Source: Pseudogulbenkiania subflava DSM 22618
GTDB lineage: Bacteria > Pseudomonadota > Gammaproteobacteria > Burkholderiales > Chromobacteriaceae
DNA length: 64,000 nucleotides
Reading direction: 5' to 3'
Assembly: GCF_900177275.1 (NCBI RefSeq)
Contig: NZ_FXAG01000011.1
Location: 1-64,000 of the forward strand
A program made the position numbers and the translations under genes. This document shows positions 1 to 10,314 of the stretch, piece after piece (position 1 is the first letter of the stretch; each line of letters opens with the position of its first letter). The notes under the pieces were generated by a model that worked only from the letters and a program-made list of their open reading frames with translations, did not search any database and had not been told where the DNA came from.

Positions 1-2907
1 GCGGCCAGTCTGCTGCTCGACCTTGGCCTGCTCGGCGGCGAGGTCGACCGGCGCCATCGTTTCGCCGGGGCGGCCGGCCAGCGGTGCCTGGCCCTTCAGC
101 ACCTTGCGCTGCAACTCGGCCGGGAAGCCGTGCGCCGGGGTGCCCAGTTCGCCCTTGAACAGGGACACCACCGACTCGGGGAAGTCGATCTCGCGCGCCG
201 GATCGAGCACGTCGGCCGGGGTGAGGCCGTTCGACACCATGAACAGCGCCATGTCGCCGACCACCTTGGAGGTCGGCGTCACCTTGACGATGTCGCCGAA
301 CAGCAAGTTGACCTGGGCGTAGGCTTCCGCCACCTCCGGCCAGCGCGCCTCGATGCCGAGCGAACGCGCCTGCTCGCGCAGGTTGGTGACCTGGCCGCCG
401 GGCATTTCGTGACGGTAGACCGCCGAGGTGCCGGCGCGCAGGTCGGCCTCGAACGGGGCGTAGACCTGGCGCACGCCTTCCCAGTAGGTGGAGAGCTGCT
501 GCAGGTGGCTCCGGTCCAGCTCCGGGTCGCGTTCGCTGCCGGCCAGCGCCGCCACGATGGAGCCCAGGTTGGGCTGCGAGGTGAGCCCGCTCATGGCGTC
601 CATCGCCGCATCCACCGCGTCGACGCCGGCCTCCACCGCGGCCAGCACGCTGGCGGCGGCGATGCCCGAGGTGTCGTGGGTGTGGAAGTGGATCGGCAGG
701 CCGGTTCCTTCCTTCAAGGCCTTCACCAGCGCGGTGACGGCACGCGGTGTGCAGATGCCGGCCATGTCCTTGATCGCCAGGATGTGGGCGCCGGCCTGCT
801 CCAGCTGTTTGGCCATGTCGACGTAGTACTTCAGGTCGTAGCGCCGGCTGGCGTCGTAAATATCCCCGGTGTAACAGATTGCCGCCTCGCACAGCCTCCC
901 GGTGTCGCGCACCGCGTCGATGGCCACGCGCATGTTGTCGACCGCATTCAGGGAGTCGAACACGCGGAACAGGTCGATGCCGCCCTCGGCCGCCTGGGCG
1001 ATGAAGTGGCGCACCACGTTGTCGGGGTAGTTGGTGTAGCCGACCGCGTTGGAGGCCCTGAGCAGCATCTGGAACAGCACGTTCGGGATGGCAGCCCGCA
1101 GCTCGGCCAGGCGCTGCCACGGGTCTTCCTTGAGGAAGCGCATGGAAACGTCGAAGGTGGCGCCGCCCCAGCATTCCAGCGAGAACAGCCCGGAGGCGAG
1201 GCGCGCGTAGTGCGGCGCCACCGCCAGCATGTCGGCGGTCCGCATGCGCGTGGCGAACAGCGACTGGTGCGCGTCGCGTAGGGTGGTGTCGGTGATCAGC
1301 ACCTGCTTCTGCTCGCGCATCCACTGCGCGAAACGTTCCGCCCCCAGTTCGTGCAACTTGTCACGGCTACCCGGCGGCGGTGCCTCGCCCAGGGGGCAGT
1401 CCGGCAGCCGTGCCGGCCCCGGCATCGGGCTGGGGGCGGCGCGCCCCTTCATTTCCGCGTTGCCGTTGACGGTGACGTCGCCGAGGAATTCCAGCAGCTT
1501 GGTGGCCCGGTCGCGGCGCGGGGTGAACTGGAACAGCTCCGGCGTGCTGTCGATGAAGCGCGTGGTGCACTTCCCCGAAGTGAACAGCGGGTGGGCGATG
1601 ACGTTCTCCAGGAACGCCAGGTTGCTCGACACGCCGCGGATGCGGAACTCGCGCAGCGCGCGGTCCATGCGCGCGTTGGCCTCGGTGGGCGTGTGGCCCC
1701 AGGCGGTCACCTTGACCAAGAGCGAGTCGTAATACGGCGTGATTACCGCCCCGGTGTAGGCGGTGCCGCCATCGAGACGCACGCCGAAGCCGGCCGCGCT
1801 GCGGTAGGCGGTCAAACGGCCGTAGTCCGGGGTGAAATTGTTCTCCGGGTCTTCCGTGGTGACGCGGCACTGCAGCGCGTGGCCGAGCAGGCGGATATCC
1901 GGCTGCGCCGGCACGAAGCTGTCCTCCTCGCCGATCTGCGCGCCCTCGGTGATGCGGATCTGCGCCTTGACGATGTCGACGCCGGTGATGGCCTCGGTGA
2001 CGGTGTGCTCGACCTGGATGCGCGGGTTGACCTCGATGAAGTAGAACGCGCCGGTGTCGGCATCCATCAGGAACTCGACGGTGCCGGCATGGGTGTAGCC
2101 GACCGCGCGCGCCAGTTTCAACGCCGCTTCGCACAGCGCGGTGCGCTGGGACTCGTTCAAATACGGCGCCGGCGCGCGCTCGACCACCTTCTGGTTGCGG
2201 CGCTGCACCGAGCAGTCGCGCTCAAACAGGTGCACCAGGTTGCCGTGCGTGTCGCCGAGGATCTGCACCTCGACGTGGTGGGCACGGCGCACCAGCTTCT
2301 CGAGGTAGACCTCGTCGTTGCCGAAGGCGGCCTTGGCCTCGCGCCGCGCCACCTCCATCGCCCCGGCCAGCTCGTCCTCGTGCTCCACCACGCGCATGCC
2401 GCGCCCGCCGCCGCCCCAGCTGGCCTTGAGCATCAGCGGGTAGCCGACGGCGGCGGCCATGCGCTGCGCTTCGGCCAACGTGTACGGCAGCGCGCCGGTC
2501 GCCGGCACCACCGGCACGCCGGCTTTCTCCGCCAGTTCGCGCGCGGAGACCTTGTTGCCAAGCTGACGCATCACCTCGGGCTGCGGGCCGATGAAGGCAA
2601 TCCCCGCCGCGGCACAGGCCTCGGCGAACTCCGGGTTCTCGGACAGGAAACCGTAGCCGGGGTGAATGGCATCGACGCCGGCCTCCTTGGCGATGCGGAT
2701 GATGTCGTCGATGTCGAGGTAGGCGGCGATGGGCTTCTGGCCGGCGCCGACCTGGTAGGCCTCGTCGGCCTTGAAGCGGTGCAGGGCGAGCTTGTCTTCC
2801 TCGGCGTAGATGGCGACGGTGCGGATGTTCATCTCGGCGGCGGCGCGCATCACGCGGATGGCGATTTCGCTGCGGTTGGCGATCAGGATGGTACGTATCG
2901 GCTTCAT
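1..2907 (-). CDS. pyc: Pyruvate carboxylase, C-terminal part outside the window
   Basis: ATP-dependent, biotin-dependent carboxylation of pyruvate to oxaloacetate (anaplerosis) in the cytoplasm. The 969 codons present begin MKPIRTILIANRSEIAIRVM, typical of a biotin carboxylase domain. The ATP-grasp glycine loop SWGGGGRGMRVV lies near residues 163-174 and the carboxyltransferase motif DTTLRDAHQS near residue 540, so both catalytic domains are on one chain, as in the four-domain pyruvate carboxylase rather than the split oxaloacetate decarboxylase type. The biotinyl-lysine domain expected near residue 1100 lies beyond the left edge. The frame is open throughout. The upstream 257 bp carry three evenly spaced A-tracts. 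Pyruvate made by the itaconate route further right could feed this enzyme, but the gene is transcribed separately. Confidence 0.96.
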   Translation of the reverse strand, partial: MKPIRTILIANRSEIAIRVMRAAAEMNIRTVAIYAEEDKLALHRFKADEAYQVGAGQKPIAAYLDIDDIIRIAKEAGVDAIHPGYGFLSENPEFAEACAAAGIAFIGPQPEVMRQLGNKVSARELAEKAGVPVVPATGALPYTLAEAQRMAAAVGYPLMLKASWGGGGRGMRVVEHEDELAGAMEVARREAKAAFGNDEVYLEKLVRRAHHVEVQILGDTHGNLVHLFERDCSVQRRNQKVVERAPAPYLNESQRTALCEAALKLARAVGYTHAGTVEFLMDADTGAFYFIEVNPRIQVEHTVTEAITGVDIVKAQIRITEGAQIGEEDSFVPAQPDIRLLGHALQCRVTTEDPENNFTPDYGRLTAYRSAAGFGVRLDGGTAYTGAVITPYYDSLLVKVTAWGHTPTEANARMDRALREFRIRGVSSNLAFLENVIAHPLFTSGKCTTRFIDSTPELFQFTPRRDRATKLLEFLGDVTVNGNAEMKGRAAPSPMPGPARLPDCPLGEAPPPGSRDKLHELGAERFAQWMREQKQVLITDTTLRDAHQSLFATRMRTADMLAVAPHYARLASGLFSLECWGGATFDVSMRFLKEDPWQRLAELRAAIPNVLFQMLLRASNAVGYTNYPDNVVRHFIAQAAEGGIDLFRVFDSLNAVDNMRVAIDAVRDTGRLCEAAICYTGDIYDASRRYDLKYYVDMAKQLEQAGAHILAIKDMAGICTPRAVTALVKALKEGTGLPIHFHTHDTSGIAAASVLAAVEAGVDAVDAAMDAMSGLTSQPNLGSIVAALAGSERDPELDRSHLQQLSTYWEGVRQVYAPFEADLRAGTSAVYRHEMPGGQVTNLREQARSLGIEARWPEVAEAYAQVNLLFGDIVKVTPTSKVVGDMALFMVSNGLTPADVLDPAREIDFPESVVSLFKGELGTPAHGFPAELQRKVLKGQAPLAGRPGETMAPVDLAAEQAKVEQQTGR

Positions 2908-3164
2908 GGTCTTTGGTAATCTATTCGTTCTCATCCCAGAGATTGCGGCAAGGCATGTCCAGGGAGGCTATCTTCCAGGAAAGGCCAGGCAAAAAACCAC
3001 CTGACCACGGCAAAAACAGCGAACTCAAGGCAAAAATGCTGTTAATGGGGTATATGCAGGATCGGCAGCTATGCCTGAGCCCAGATATCACTCTGCTCGC
3101 TCAAATAATGCTGCGATTTCTGCCGGCTCCCGCTAGCCGGCTGAGTGCTTTACCACACAGTCTC
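2908..3164 (-). promoter_or_regulatory. pyc upstream region with three phased GGCAAAAA repeats
   Basis: The octamer GGCAAAAA occurs at 2988, 3009 and 3029, about 21 and 20 bp apart, which is two helical turns. It is followed by AT-richer DNA than the surrounding genes. Phased A-tracts can bend DNA or form repeated protein sites. No clear sigma-70 boxes were assigned. The repeats are seen directly; a promoter role is inferred. Confidence 0.35.
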
Positions 3165-4769
3165 TTAAAGATGAAAATGAGCCGCTGCCACCTGCAATTG
3201 CGACGCCAATTGCTCAAGTGAACGGATATTGCCGTTGGCAGCGCTGACCGTTGCCGAAGATTCTTCCACCATCATGGCGATGCGTTCCACGTTATTGGCC
3301 ATGTTGTTGCTCGCTTGGCTCTGCTCTGCGGTTGCGGCCGACACTTCACGGACTTTTCCCAGCGCAATCACCACGCCTTGGCTGATCTCTTGCAGGATAT
3401 GAGCGGCCTCGGCGGCCTTCTTCACCCCGCTGCTGATCTGCCGGTTCACCGTACCCATGCTGTCGACTACGGCATCGGTATCGGTCTGGATTGCACGCAC
3501 CATGGACGCGATCTGCGCCGTGGCTGCGGTGGTTCTTTCCGCCAGCTGGCGCACCTCGTCGGCCACCACAGCAAACCCCCGCCCCTGCTCCCCAGCCCGC
3601 GCCGCCTCGATGGCCGCATTGAGCGCCAGCAGGTTGGTCTGATCGGCGATGTCCTTGATCACTGCGGCAATGTCTTCGATTTCTTGTGAGCGCGCGGCCA
3701 AGCCACCGATTTGCTGCTCGGCCTGCACAACCCTCCCTGCCACCTGTGCGATCTCCTGCGAGGTCAGCCCCACCAATTCCTCGCCTAGACTAGCCAGCAG
3801 TCTCGCTTGCGACGAATGGGTTTCGGTCTCGCGAGCACGGCCGACAATCTGGTCAATGCTCACGGCCATTTGCTCGATGGCCGCAGCTAGCGCACCAGTG
3901 GCCTGCGAAGACTGTTCCGAAGACAGGCTGATCCTGCCCATCTGACTGCTCATGCCGTTAGCGGCCTGGGTCAGGGTTTGTGCCCCTCGCTGGATATCCT
4001 CGATCACCTGCCGCAAACGGTTTTGCATGCGCGCCATCGCTCCCAACAAGCTATCACCAGCGGCTCGCTGATCGAGCGATACCGAGAGATCGCCATCGGC
4101 AATGGCGAGAGCAACACGGGTGGCATGTTCCGGATCGCCGCCGAGCCGTCGGTAAATGGCACGGGACATCCCCACCACGGTGGCCAGCATGGCAGCCAGC
4201 ACAATCAGGCCGATCAACAGGAACTGCCAAGCCAGATGCCAATAGGCGCTTTCTATGTCATCGACGAAAAGGCCGGTGCCGATCGTCCAACCCCAGTCAG
4301 GTATGCGTACCACACCATTGATTTTGGGCACAACGGCATCACTGCCGATCCGCTTGGTCGCAATGTCGGCAAAGCCGAAGTCGCCCCGACTCAACGCCTC
4401 TTCATAGGCTTGTCCCAAAGTACGGCCATCAGGTAAACGCTCATTGGTTACCTTGCCCATGCGACGTTTATCCGGGTAGTAGACGGTGAAGTTGCCCTTC
4501 TTGATGAAGACGTACAAATCACCGTCTCGCAGCCCAGAAATCGCCTCTATAGCATGAGCCTGAGCCTGATCGCGTGTCAGTTTTCCGCCCCGCTCCTGCT
4601 CTTGGTACAAAGCAATCTGCTTCGCTGCGAGCTTGATGACCGCCCCGATCTCGGCCCGACGGCCATCCAGCATCGCGGAATGCAGGTTAAACAAAGCAAT
4701 CGACGCCATCGCAGTCAGACCAAGTACACTGGTCAACACAATCAAGACGAGTCGAGAGGAAAGCTTCAT
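3165..4769 (-). CDS. Methyl-accepting chemotaxis protein with periplasmic Cache domain
   Basis: Transmembrane chemoreceptor of 534 aa. A first membrane segment (about residues 7-28) is followed by a periplasmic domain of about 160 residues with small-Cache features ([20 protein letters not shown]). A second membrane segment lies at about 192-212, then a HAMP linker and a cytoplasmic signalling domain. The conserved hairpin tip [20 protein letters not shown] is near residues 375-395. There is no CheR-docking pentapeptide at the C-terminus. sCache_2 receptors often bind small carboxylates such as pyruvate, lactate or propionate, which would suit the neighbouring carboxylate genes, but the ligand cannot be read from the sequence. 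It stands alone between pyc and the ETF genes. Confidence 0.93.
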   Translation of the reverse strand: MKLSSRLVLIVLTSVLGLTAMASIALFNLHSAMLDGRRAEIGAVIKLAAKQIALYQEQERGGKLTRDQAQAHAIEAISGLRDGDLYVFIKKGNFTVYYPDKRRMGKVTNERLPDGRTLGQAYEEALSRGDFGFADIATKRIGSDAVVPKINGVVRIPDWGWTIGTGLFVDDIESAYWHLAWQFLLIGLIVLAAMLATVVGMSRAIYRRLGGDPEHATRVALAIADGDLSVSLDQRAAGDSLLGAMARMQNRLRQVIEDIQRGAQTLTQAANGMSSQMGRISLSSEQSSQATGALAAAIEQMAVSIDQIVGRARETETHSSQARLLASLGEELVGLTSQEIAQVAGRVVQAEQQIGGLAARSQEIEDIAAVIKDIADQTNLLALNAAIEAARAGEQGRGFAVVADEVRQLAERTTAATAQIASMVRAIQTDTDAVVDSMGTVNRQISSGVKKAAEAAHILQEISQGVVIALGKVREVSAATAEQSQASNNMANNVERIAMMVEESSATVSAANGNIRSLEQLASQLQVAAAHFHL

Positions 4770-4820
4770 GGATTAACCCTGTACGGCAATTTGATCAACA
4801 AGTGCTATCCACAAATCGTC

Positions 4821-6452
4821 CTACATATTGGGATAGTTCGGCCCGCCGCCGCCTTCCGGCGTCACCCAGATGATGTTCTGGGTCGGATCCTTGATGTCGC
4901 AGGTCTTGCAGTGCACGCAGTTCTGCGCGTTGATCTGCAAGCGCGGCGCGTCCGGCTCGCCGACGAATTCGTACACCCCGGCCGGGCAGAAGCGCGCTTC
5001 CGGGCCGGCGAATTTCTTCAGGTTGATCTCGACCGGCACGCTCGCGTCCTTGAGCCTGAGGTGCGCCGGCTGGTCTTCGCTGTGGTTGGTGTTGGAGATG
5101 AACACCGACGACAGGCGGTCGAAGGTGAGCACACCGTCCGGCTTCGGGTAGTCGATCTTGCAACTCAGGCTGGCTTCCTGCAGACACTCGTGGTCAGCGT
5201 GCTTGTGGCGCAGCGTCCACGGTGCACGGCCGCGGAACAGGTAGGTGTCGATCGCGCTGTAGATCATCGCCGGCCACAGACCCCAGCGGAACGACGGGCG
5301 GATATTACGCACCGACCGCAGTTCGTCGTGCAGCCAGCTTTTCTCGAACTTGTCCTTGTAGCTCACCGCTTCGTTGCCCTTGTCGGACGACAGCAACTCG
5401 AACACCGCCTCGGCCGCCAGCATGCCGGACTTCATCGCAGTGTGGCTGCCCTTGATCTTCGGCACGTTGAGAAAGCCGGCGGTGTCGCCCACCAGCACGC
5501 CGCCCGGGAAGGTCAGCTTGGGCAGGCTCTGGATGCCCCCCTCGGAGATCGCGCGCGCGCCGTAGGAGATGCGTCGGCCACCCTCGAACACCTGGCGGAT
5601 GGCCGGGTGCGTCTTGAAGCGCTGGAACTCCTCGAACGGGCTCAGGTACGGGTTCTGGTAGTCGAGGCCAACCACGAAGCCGACCACCACCTGGTTGTTC
5701 TCCAGGTGATACAGGAACGAGCCGCCATAGGTGGCGGTGTCCAACGGCCAGCCGGCGGTGTGAGTGATGCTGCCCCGTTGGTGGTTTTCCGGCTTCACCT
5801 CCCACAGTTCCTTGATGCCGATGCCGTAGGTCTGCGGATCGGCATTCTGGCGCAGGTCGAAGCGCTCGAACAGCACCTTGGTCAGCGAGCCGCGGCAGCC
5901 TTCGGCGAAGATGGTCTGCTTGGCCCACAGCTCCATGCCGGGCTGCCAGGCATCGGTCTTCTTGCCGTCCTTGCCGATGCCCATGTCGCCGGTGGCCACG
6001 CCCTTGACCGAGCCGTCTTCGTTATACAGCACCTCGGCGGCGGCAAAGCCTGGGTAAATCTCCACACCGAGCGCCTCGGCCTGCTCACCGAGCCAGCGAC
6101 ACAGGTTGCCCAGGCTGATGATGTAGTTGCCGTGATTCTTCATCTGCGGCGGTGTGGGCAATTGGATCGACCCGGTTTCAGTGAGATGCAGGAAGCAGTC
6201 GGCGCTGGCCGGCGTATTTAGCGGAGCCCCCTTCTCTTTCCAGTCCGGGATCAGCTCGTTCAGCGCGCGCGGTTCGAACACCGCGCCGGACAGGATATGC
6301 GCGCCGATCTCGGAGCCCTTCTCCAACAGACACACCGACAGCTCGCGACCGGCCTGCTCGGCCAGCTGCTTGAGACGAATCGCCGTGGCGAGCCCGGACG
6401 GGCCGCCACCGACGATCACCACGTCGTACTCCATGAATTCGCGTTGTTGCAT
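4821..6452 (-). CDS. etfQO: Electron transfer flavoprotein-ubiquinone oxidoreductase
   Basis: Passes electrons from reduced ETF to membrane ubiquinone, linking acyl-CoA dehydrogenases to the respiratory chain. It is 543 aa, the usual size. The FAD-binding dinucleotide fold [17 protein letters not shown] is at residues 10-26. The C-terminal 4Fe-4S ligands are visible in [10 protein letters not shown] and [16 protein letters not shown], ending in the characteristic [10 protein letters not shown]. Start: the first ATG is preceded by a GGGGCAGAGC stretch, and a second ATG six codons in has no ribosome site. It is the last gene of a minus-strand block etfB-etfA-etfQO that follows an acyl-CoA dehydrogenase-containing operon, so the module probably serves that dehydrogenase. 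Confidence 0.96.
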   Translation of the reverse strand: MQQREFMEYDVVIVGGGPSGLATAIRLKQLAEQAGRELSVCLLEKGSEIGAHILSGAVFEPRALNELIPDWKEKGAPLNTPASADCFLHLTETGSIQLPTPPQMKNHGNYIISLGNLCRWLGEQAEALGVEIYPGFAAAEVLYNEDGSVKGVATGDMGIGKDGKKTDAWQPGMELWAKQTIFAEGCRGSLTKVLFERFDLRQNADPQTYGIGIKELWEVKPENHQRGSITHTAGWPLDTATYGGSFLYHLENNQVVVGFVVGLDYQNPYLSPFEEFQRFKTHPAIRQVFEGGRRISYGARAISEGGIQSLPKLTFPGGVLVGDTAGFLNVPKIKGSHTAMKSGMLAAEAVFELLSSDKGNEAVSYKDKFEKSWLHDELRSVRNIRPSFRWGLWPAMIYSAIDTYLFRGRAPWTLRHKHADHECLQEASLSCKIDYPKPDGVLTFDRLSSVFISNTNHSEDQPAHLRLKDASVPVEINLKKFAGPEARFCPAGVYEFVGEPDAPRLQINAQNCVHCKTCDIKDPTQNIIWVTPEGGGGPNYPNM

Positions 6453-6464
6453 GCTCTGCCCCGC

Positions 6465-7400
6465 TCAGTCGCCCAGCGCCTGGATCAGCTCCGGCACTAC
6501 GCTGAACAGGTCGCCCACCAGGCCGTAGTCGGCCACCTGGAAGATCGGCGCCTCTTCGTCCTTGTTGATCGCCACGATCACCTTGGAGTCCTTCATGCCG
6601 GCCAGGTGCTGGATGGCGCCGGAGATGCCCACCGCCACGTACAACTGCGGCGCCACCACCTTGCCGGTCTGGCCGACCTGATAGTCGTTCGGCGCGTAGC
6701 CGGCGTCCACCGCCGCACGAGAGGCACCCACAGCGGCACCCAGCTTGTCGGCCAGCGGCTCGATCACGGCCTGGAACTGTTCGGCCGAACCGAGCGCACG
6801 GCCGCCGGACACCACGATTCTGGCCGAGGCTAGTTCCGGACGGTCGGACACGGTCAGCTCGGCGCCGTCGAAGCGCGACAGGCCGGCATCGGCACCACCG
6901 TCGACCTTCTCGATGTCGGCGCTCCCCCCCGGACCCACGGCGTCGAACGCGGTGGTCCGCACGGTGATCACCTTGATCGGATCGTTCGACTTGACGGTGG
7001 CCAGCACGTTGCCGGCGTAGATCGGGCGCACGAAGGTATCGGCCGCTTCCACCGCGCTGATCTCGGATATCTGCATCACGTCGAGCAGTGCCGCCACGCG
7101 CGGCAGCAGGTTCTTGCCGTAGGTGGTGGCCGGGGCCAGCACGTGGCTGTAGCCAGCGGCCAGCTTGACCACCAGCGGGGCGATATTTTCGGCCAGGCCA
7201 TGCTCGAGTGCGGCGCCTTCGGCCACTTTCACCACGGAAACACCGGCCAGCTTGGCGGCGGCTTCGGCCACCGCGCCACAGTTATTGCCAGCCACCAGCA
7301 CATGGATGTCGCCACCGATCTTCTGCGCAGCGGTCACGGTATGCAGGGTGCCCGACTTCAGTTCTTTGTTGTCGTGTTCGGCGATAACGAGAATGGTCAT
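6465..7400 (-). CDS. etfA: Electron transfer flavoprotein alpha subunit
   Basis: Larger, FAD-binding subunit of the soluble ETF heterodimer, which accepts electrons from acyl-CoA dehydrogenases and hands them to ETF-QO. It is 311 aa, normal for the family. The C-terminal FAD domain is recognisable by [11 protein letters not shown], the [19 protein letters not shown] segment and [16 protein letters not shown]. It begins one base after the etfB stop and ends 12 bp before etfQO, so the three genes are translationally linked. The sequence resembles group I (mitochondrial-like) ETF rather than a bifurcating FixB type. Confidence 0.97.
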   Translation of the reverse strand: MTILVIAEHDNKELKSGTLHTVTAAQKIGGDIHVLVAGNNCGAVAEAAAKLAGVSVVKVAEGAALEHGLAENIAPLVVKLAAGYSHVLAPATTYGKNLLPRVAALLDVMQISEISAVEAADTFVRPIYAGNVLATVKSNDPIKVITVRTTAFDAVGPGGSADIEKVDGGADAGLSRFDGAELTVSDRPELASARIVVSGGRALGSAEQFQAVIEPLADKLGAAVGASRAAVDAGYAPNDYQVGQTGKVVAPQLYVAVGISGAIQHLAGMKDSKVIVAINKDEEAPIFQVADYGLVGDLFSVVPELIQALGD

Positions 7401-7401
7401 G

Positions 7402-8151
7402 TCACAGCACCTTTGCTTCGGATTTCAGTTTGGCCACCAGTTCGGCCACGTTGGCGACCTTGACGCCGGCCTGGCGCTTGGCCGGTTCGGCCACGTTCAC
7501 CAGGGTCAGGCGCGGCGTCACGTCCACGCCCAGGTCGGCCGTGGTCAGCTTGTCGAGCGGTTTCTTCTTGGCTGCCATGATGTTGGGCAGCTTGACGAAG
7601 CGCGGCTCGTTCAGGCGCAGGTCGGTGGTGACCACCGCCGGCAGGTTGAGGGTGACGGTTTCCAGGCCGCCATCCACTTCGCGCATGACCTGCACGTTTT
7701 CGCTGCTCAAGCCGACCTTGGAAGCGAAGGTGCCCTGCGCCCAACCCAGCAGCGCAGCGGTCATCTGGCCGACCTGATTGGCGTCGTCATCGATCGCCTG
7801 CTTGCCGAGGATCAACAGCTGCGGCTGTTCCTTCTCGGCCACGGCCTTGAGCAGTTTGGCCACCGCCAGAGGCTCCAGCACAGCGTCGGTTTCGACGTGC
7901 ACAGCACGGTCGGCCCCCATCGCCAGGGCGGTGCGCAGCGTCTCTTCGCAGGCTTTCACGCCCATCGACACGGCGACGATCTCGGTTACTTTGCCGGCTT
8001 CCTTGAGGCGCACGGCCTCTTCCACGGCAATTTCATCAAACGGGTTCATCGACATCTTGGCGTTGGCAAGCTCTACATCGCTGCCATCCGTCTTCGGGCG
8101 GACTTTGACGTTGAAGTCCACTACCCGTTTCACTGCTACGATGACTTTCAT
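7402..8151 (-). CDS. etfB: Electron transfer flavoprotein beta subunit
   Basis: AMP-binding small subunit of ETF, 249 aa. The start is placed at the ATG at 8151 ([19 protein letters not shown]), which has a GGAG five bases upstream; the frame stays open further upstream but without family similarity. [20 protein letters not shown] matches the nucleotide-binding segment, and the recognition loop [15 protein letters not shown] is the group I form that docks on acyl-CoA dehydrogenases. It follows dctM after 113 bp, on the same strand as the itaconate-type genes. Whether it shares their transcript or has its own promoter cannot be told from sequence. Confidence 0.97.
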   Translation of the reverse strand: MKVIVAVKRVVDFNVKVRPKTDGSDVELANAKMSMNPFDEIAVEEAVRLKEAGKVTEIVAVSMGVKACEETLRTALAMGADRAVHVETDAVLEPLAVAKLLKAVAEKEQPQLLILGKQAIDDDANQVGQMTAALLGWAQGTFASKVGLSSENVQVMREVDGGLETVTLNLPAVVTTDLRLNEPRFVKLPNIMAAKKKPLDKLTTADLGVDVTPRLTLVNVAEPAKRQAGVKVANVAELVAKLKSEAKVL

Positions 8152-8264
8152 GTTCACTCCATAACACTTGCACCCTCCTCCAACCCGTTGACAGTACCGG
8201 CCGGTAACGGGAACAGGAGGGCTAGGTCTCAATCAGCTACCGAGCATTCTCAGCAATAGGTTCA

Positions 8265-9545
8265 TCAAGTGCCGAGCAACCTCGGCACGATGGTAGAAAG
8301 GGCCGGCCAATAAGTGACCAGACCCAGCACCACCAACATGCTCAGCAGCCATGGCCATACGGCAACGGTCAGCTCGGTAATCCCCATCTTGGTAATGCCC
8401 GAGGTCACATAGAGGTTCAGCCCAACCGGCGGATGGCACATGCCGATTTCCATGTTGACGATCATCAGGATGCCGAAATGGACCGGGTCGATGCCGAGCT
8501 TGGTAGCCACCGGAAACAGGATCGGGGCAAAAATCAGCACGATGGAGGAAGGCTCCATGAAGTTGCCGGCTAACAGCAGCAGTACGTTGACGGCCAAGAG
8601 GAACGTCACGGTGCCCAGCCCTTCGCTAAGGAACCAATCGGCCAACGCTTGCGGGATGTTCTCGTTGGTCATGATGAAAGAGAACAGCACTGCATTCGTG
8701 ATGATGTAGAGCAGCATCGCCGACATATTGGCCGACGTGAGCAGCACCTTTGGTACATCCTTCAGCTTCATGTCACCGTAGATGAACACCGCCACGATGA
8801 AGGCATAGACCGCGCTCATTGCCGCCGCCTCGGTGGGGGTAAAGATACCGGTCAGAATCCCTCCCATCACCACGACCACCAGCACGAGCCCCCAGACAGA
8901 TTCACGGAATGCGTGGGCGCGTTCTCGCCAGGTGGCTTTAGGCTGACGCGGGTAGCCGAATTTCTTGGCCCGATACCAGGTAACGAGACCGAGGACGAAT
9001 GCCAGAAGCAAGCCAGGCACGACACCGGCAACAAACAGCGAGCCGATGGACGTATTGGTAGTCACCGAGTAAACCACTTTGACGACCGATGGCAGCATCA
9101 GGATGCCCAGCGAGCCGGCCGTTGCCACTACCCCTGCCCCAAAGCGCATGGGATATCCCTGGCGCACCATCTCCGGCAGGATAACGCCACCGATGGCGAC
9201 AACCGTGGCCACACTGGAGCCACACACTGCCGCGAACAATGCACAAGCCACCACCCCGGCAAGCGCCAAGCCACCATGCCAATGCCCAACCAGGGACACG
9301 GCAAAATTGATCATCCGTCGTGCCACCCCACCATGGGTCAGGAAATTACCGGCCAGAATGAAAAACGGAATGGCCATGATTTCGAACTTGTCGATGCCCG
9401 TAAACAGCTTGAGTGCGACCGACTCAAGCGGGACGTGGGTCATCGTAAAGACGAAGGCGAGACTGGTCAGACCGAGAGAAATGGAGATCGGCATGCCGGT
9501 CAGCATCAGGGCACACAACACCCCGAAAATGAATACTGCGCTCAT
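8265..9545 (-). CDS. dctM: TRAP transporter large membrane subunit (DctM)
   Basis: Twelve-segment membrane subunit (426 aa) that performs sodium-coupled carboxylate uptake with DctQ and the periplasmic protein DctP. It has the family's regularly spaced hydrophobic segments and motifs such as PFFILAGNFLTHGGVARRMI, VATVVAIGGVILPEM and the C-terminal MEIGMCHPPVGLNLYV. Its ATG overlaps the dctQ stop by 4 bp. Its place after citramalyl-CoA lyase and CoA-transferase genes suggests itaconate or a related C5/C4 dicarboxylate as substrate, as in the Pseudomonas aeruginosa PA0884-PA0886 arrangement (from memory). The substrate is inferred, not visible. Confidence 0.95.
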   Translation of the reverse strand: MSAVFIFGVLCALMLTGMPISISLGLTSLAFVFTMTHVPLESVALKLFTGIDKFEIMAIPFFILAGNFLTHGGVARRMINFAVSLVGHWHGGLALAGVVACALFAAVCGSSVATVVAIGGVILPEMVRQGYPMRFGAGVVATAGSLGILMLPSVVKVVYSVTTNTSIGSLFVAGVVPGLLLAFVLGLVTWYRAKKFGYPRQPKATWRERAHAFRESVWGLVLVVVVMGGILTGIFTPTEAAAMSAVYAFIVAVFIYGDMKLKDVPKVLLTSANMSAMLLYIITNAVLFSFIMTNENIPQALADWFLSEGLGTVTFLLAVNVLLLLAGNFMEPSSIVLIFAPILFPVATKLGIDPVHFGILMIVNMEIGMCHPPVGLNLYVTSGITKMGITELTVAVWPWLLSMLVVLGLVTYWPALSTIVPRLLGT

Positions 9546-10240
9546 GATTTGCCACTCCCTTGCGAACTGCTGCCCAGCAGCTTGTGTTTGAGGTCTTGTG
9601 GATGGAGGTTGTCGTCGAGGTTGTAGCCATTGGCTTCAACCGGGATCACGACATCGTCCATGCCTTCCACATGCCCATGTTCATGGGTCGGCAACTCACC
9701 GGTTTTGATGAAATTCCAGGCAACCTGCAGGAAACGGAAACTCATGAGAGAAGAACCGAGCGGAATCACCGAGTAGACCACCCAGGTCGGCCACTCCAGA
9801 TCCGGCGTTGTCGGCCCCTCCGGCACACCGTCCAACGGACTGCCTAAGGCCTGGAGAAAGGCATGATGGGCACCGTTTTCCCAGACAAAATTACCACCCA
9901 ACACCGCGATGGTCCCGGTGAAGAACGCTCCGGCAAGCATGCCGAAAATGATGAACTTGGCCCGGTGCTGATCTTTCATCTTGTTAATGACGACATCGAC
10001 ACCAACGTGGATGCCTGTGCGCACACCATAGGCGGCACCAAACTTGGCCATCCACACGAACATGATGATGCACAGCTCCTGAGCCCAACCGAAATTCAGG
10101 CTCAGCAAAAGATCCTGCACAGCGGCGATGGGAATGCCTGACAAATAGCGGTGAATGACGGCGATGAAAATGACCAAGGTCGCGCCACCCATCAGGAAGC
10201 TGACCAGCCACTCTTCCAGATGATTGAGAATTTTGTTCAT
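9542..10240 (-). CDS. dctQ: TRAP transporter small membrane subunit (DctQ)
   Basis: Small four-helix TRAP subunit, 232 aa. The start MNKILNHLEEWLVSFLMGG at 10240 has GGAG seven bases upstream; the open frame continues upstream but reads as non-protein. Typical DctQ features are RTGIHVGVDVVINKM and the long amphipathic first helix. The C-terminal tail of about 50 residues is hydrophilic and rich in His, Asp and Glu, longer than in many DctQ proteins. It overlaps dctM by 4 bp, and the two membrane subunits are expected to form one complex. Confidence 0.93.
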   Translation of the reverse strand: MNKILNHLEEWLVSFLMGGATLVIFIAVIHRYLSGIPIAAVQDLLLSLNFGWAQELCIIMFVWMAKFGAAYGVRTGIHVGVDVVINKMKDQHRAKFIIFGMLAGAFFTGTIAVLGGNFVWENGAHHAFLQALGSPLDGVPEGPTTPDLEWPTWVVYSVIPLGSSLMSFRFLQVAWNFIKTGELPTHEHGHVEGMDDVVIPVEANGYNLDDNLHPQDLKHKLLGSSSQGSGKS

Positions 10241-10314
10241 GTCATTTCTCCAACGGCAAGGCGCCCCCAAGGAAACGCAGAGCCTGGATAGTGATACGTC
10301 GATCAAGAGCAGAA

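Noticed and set aside
4554-6221. 555-codon plus-strand frame opposite ETF-QO
   Set aside because: Same type of antisense shadow; no start context or recognisable protein.
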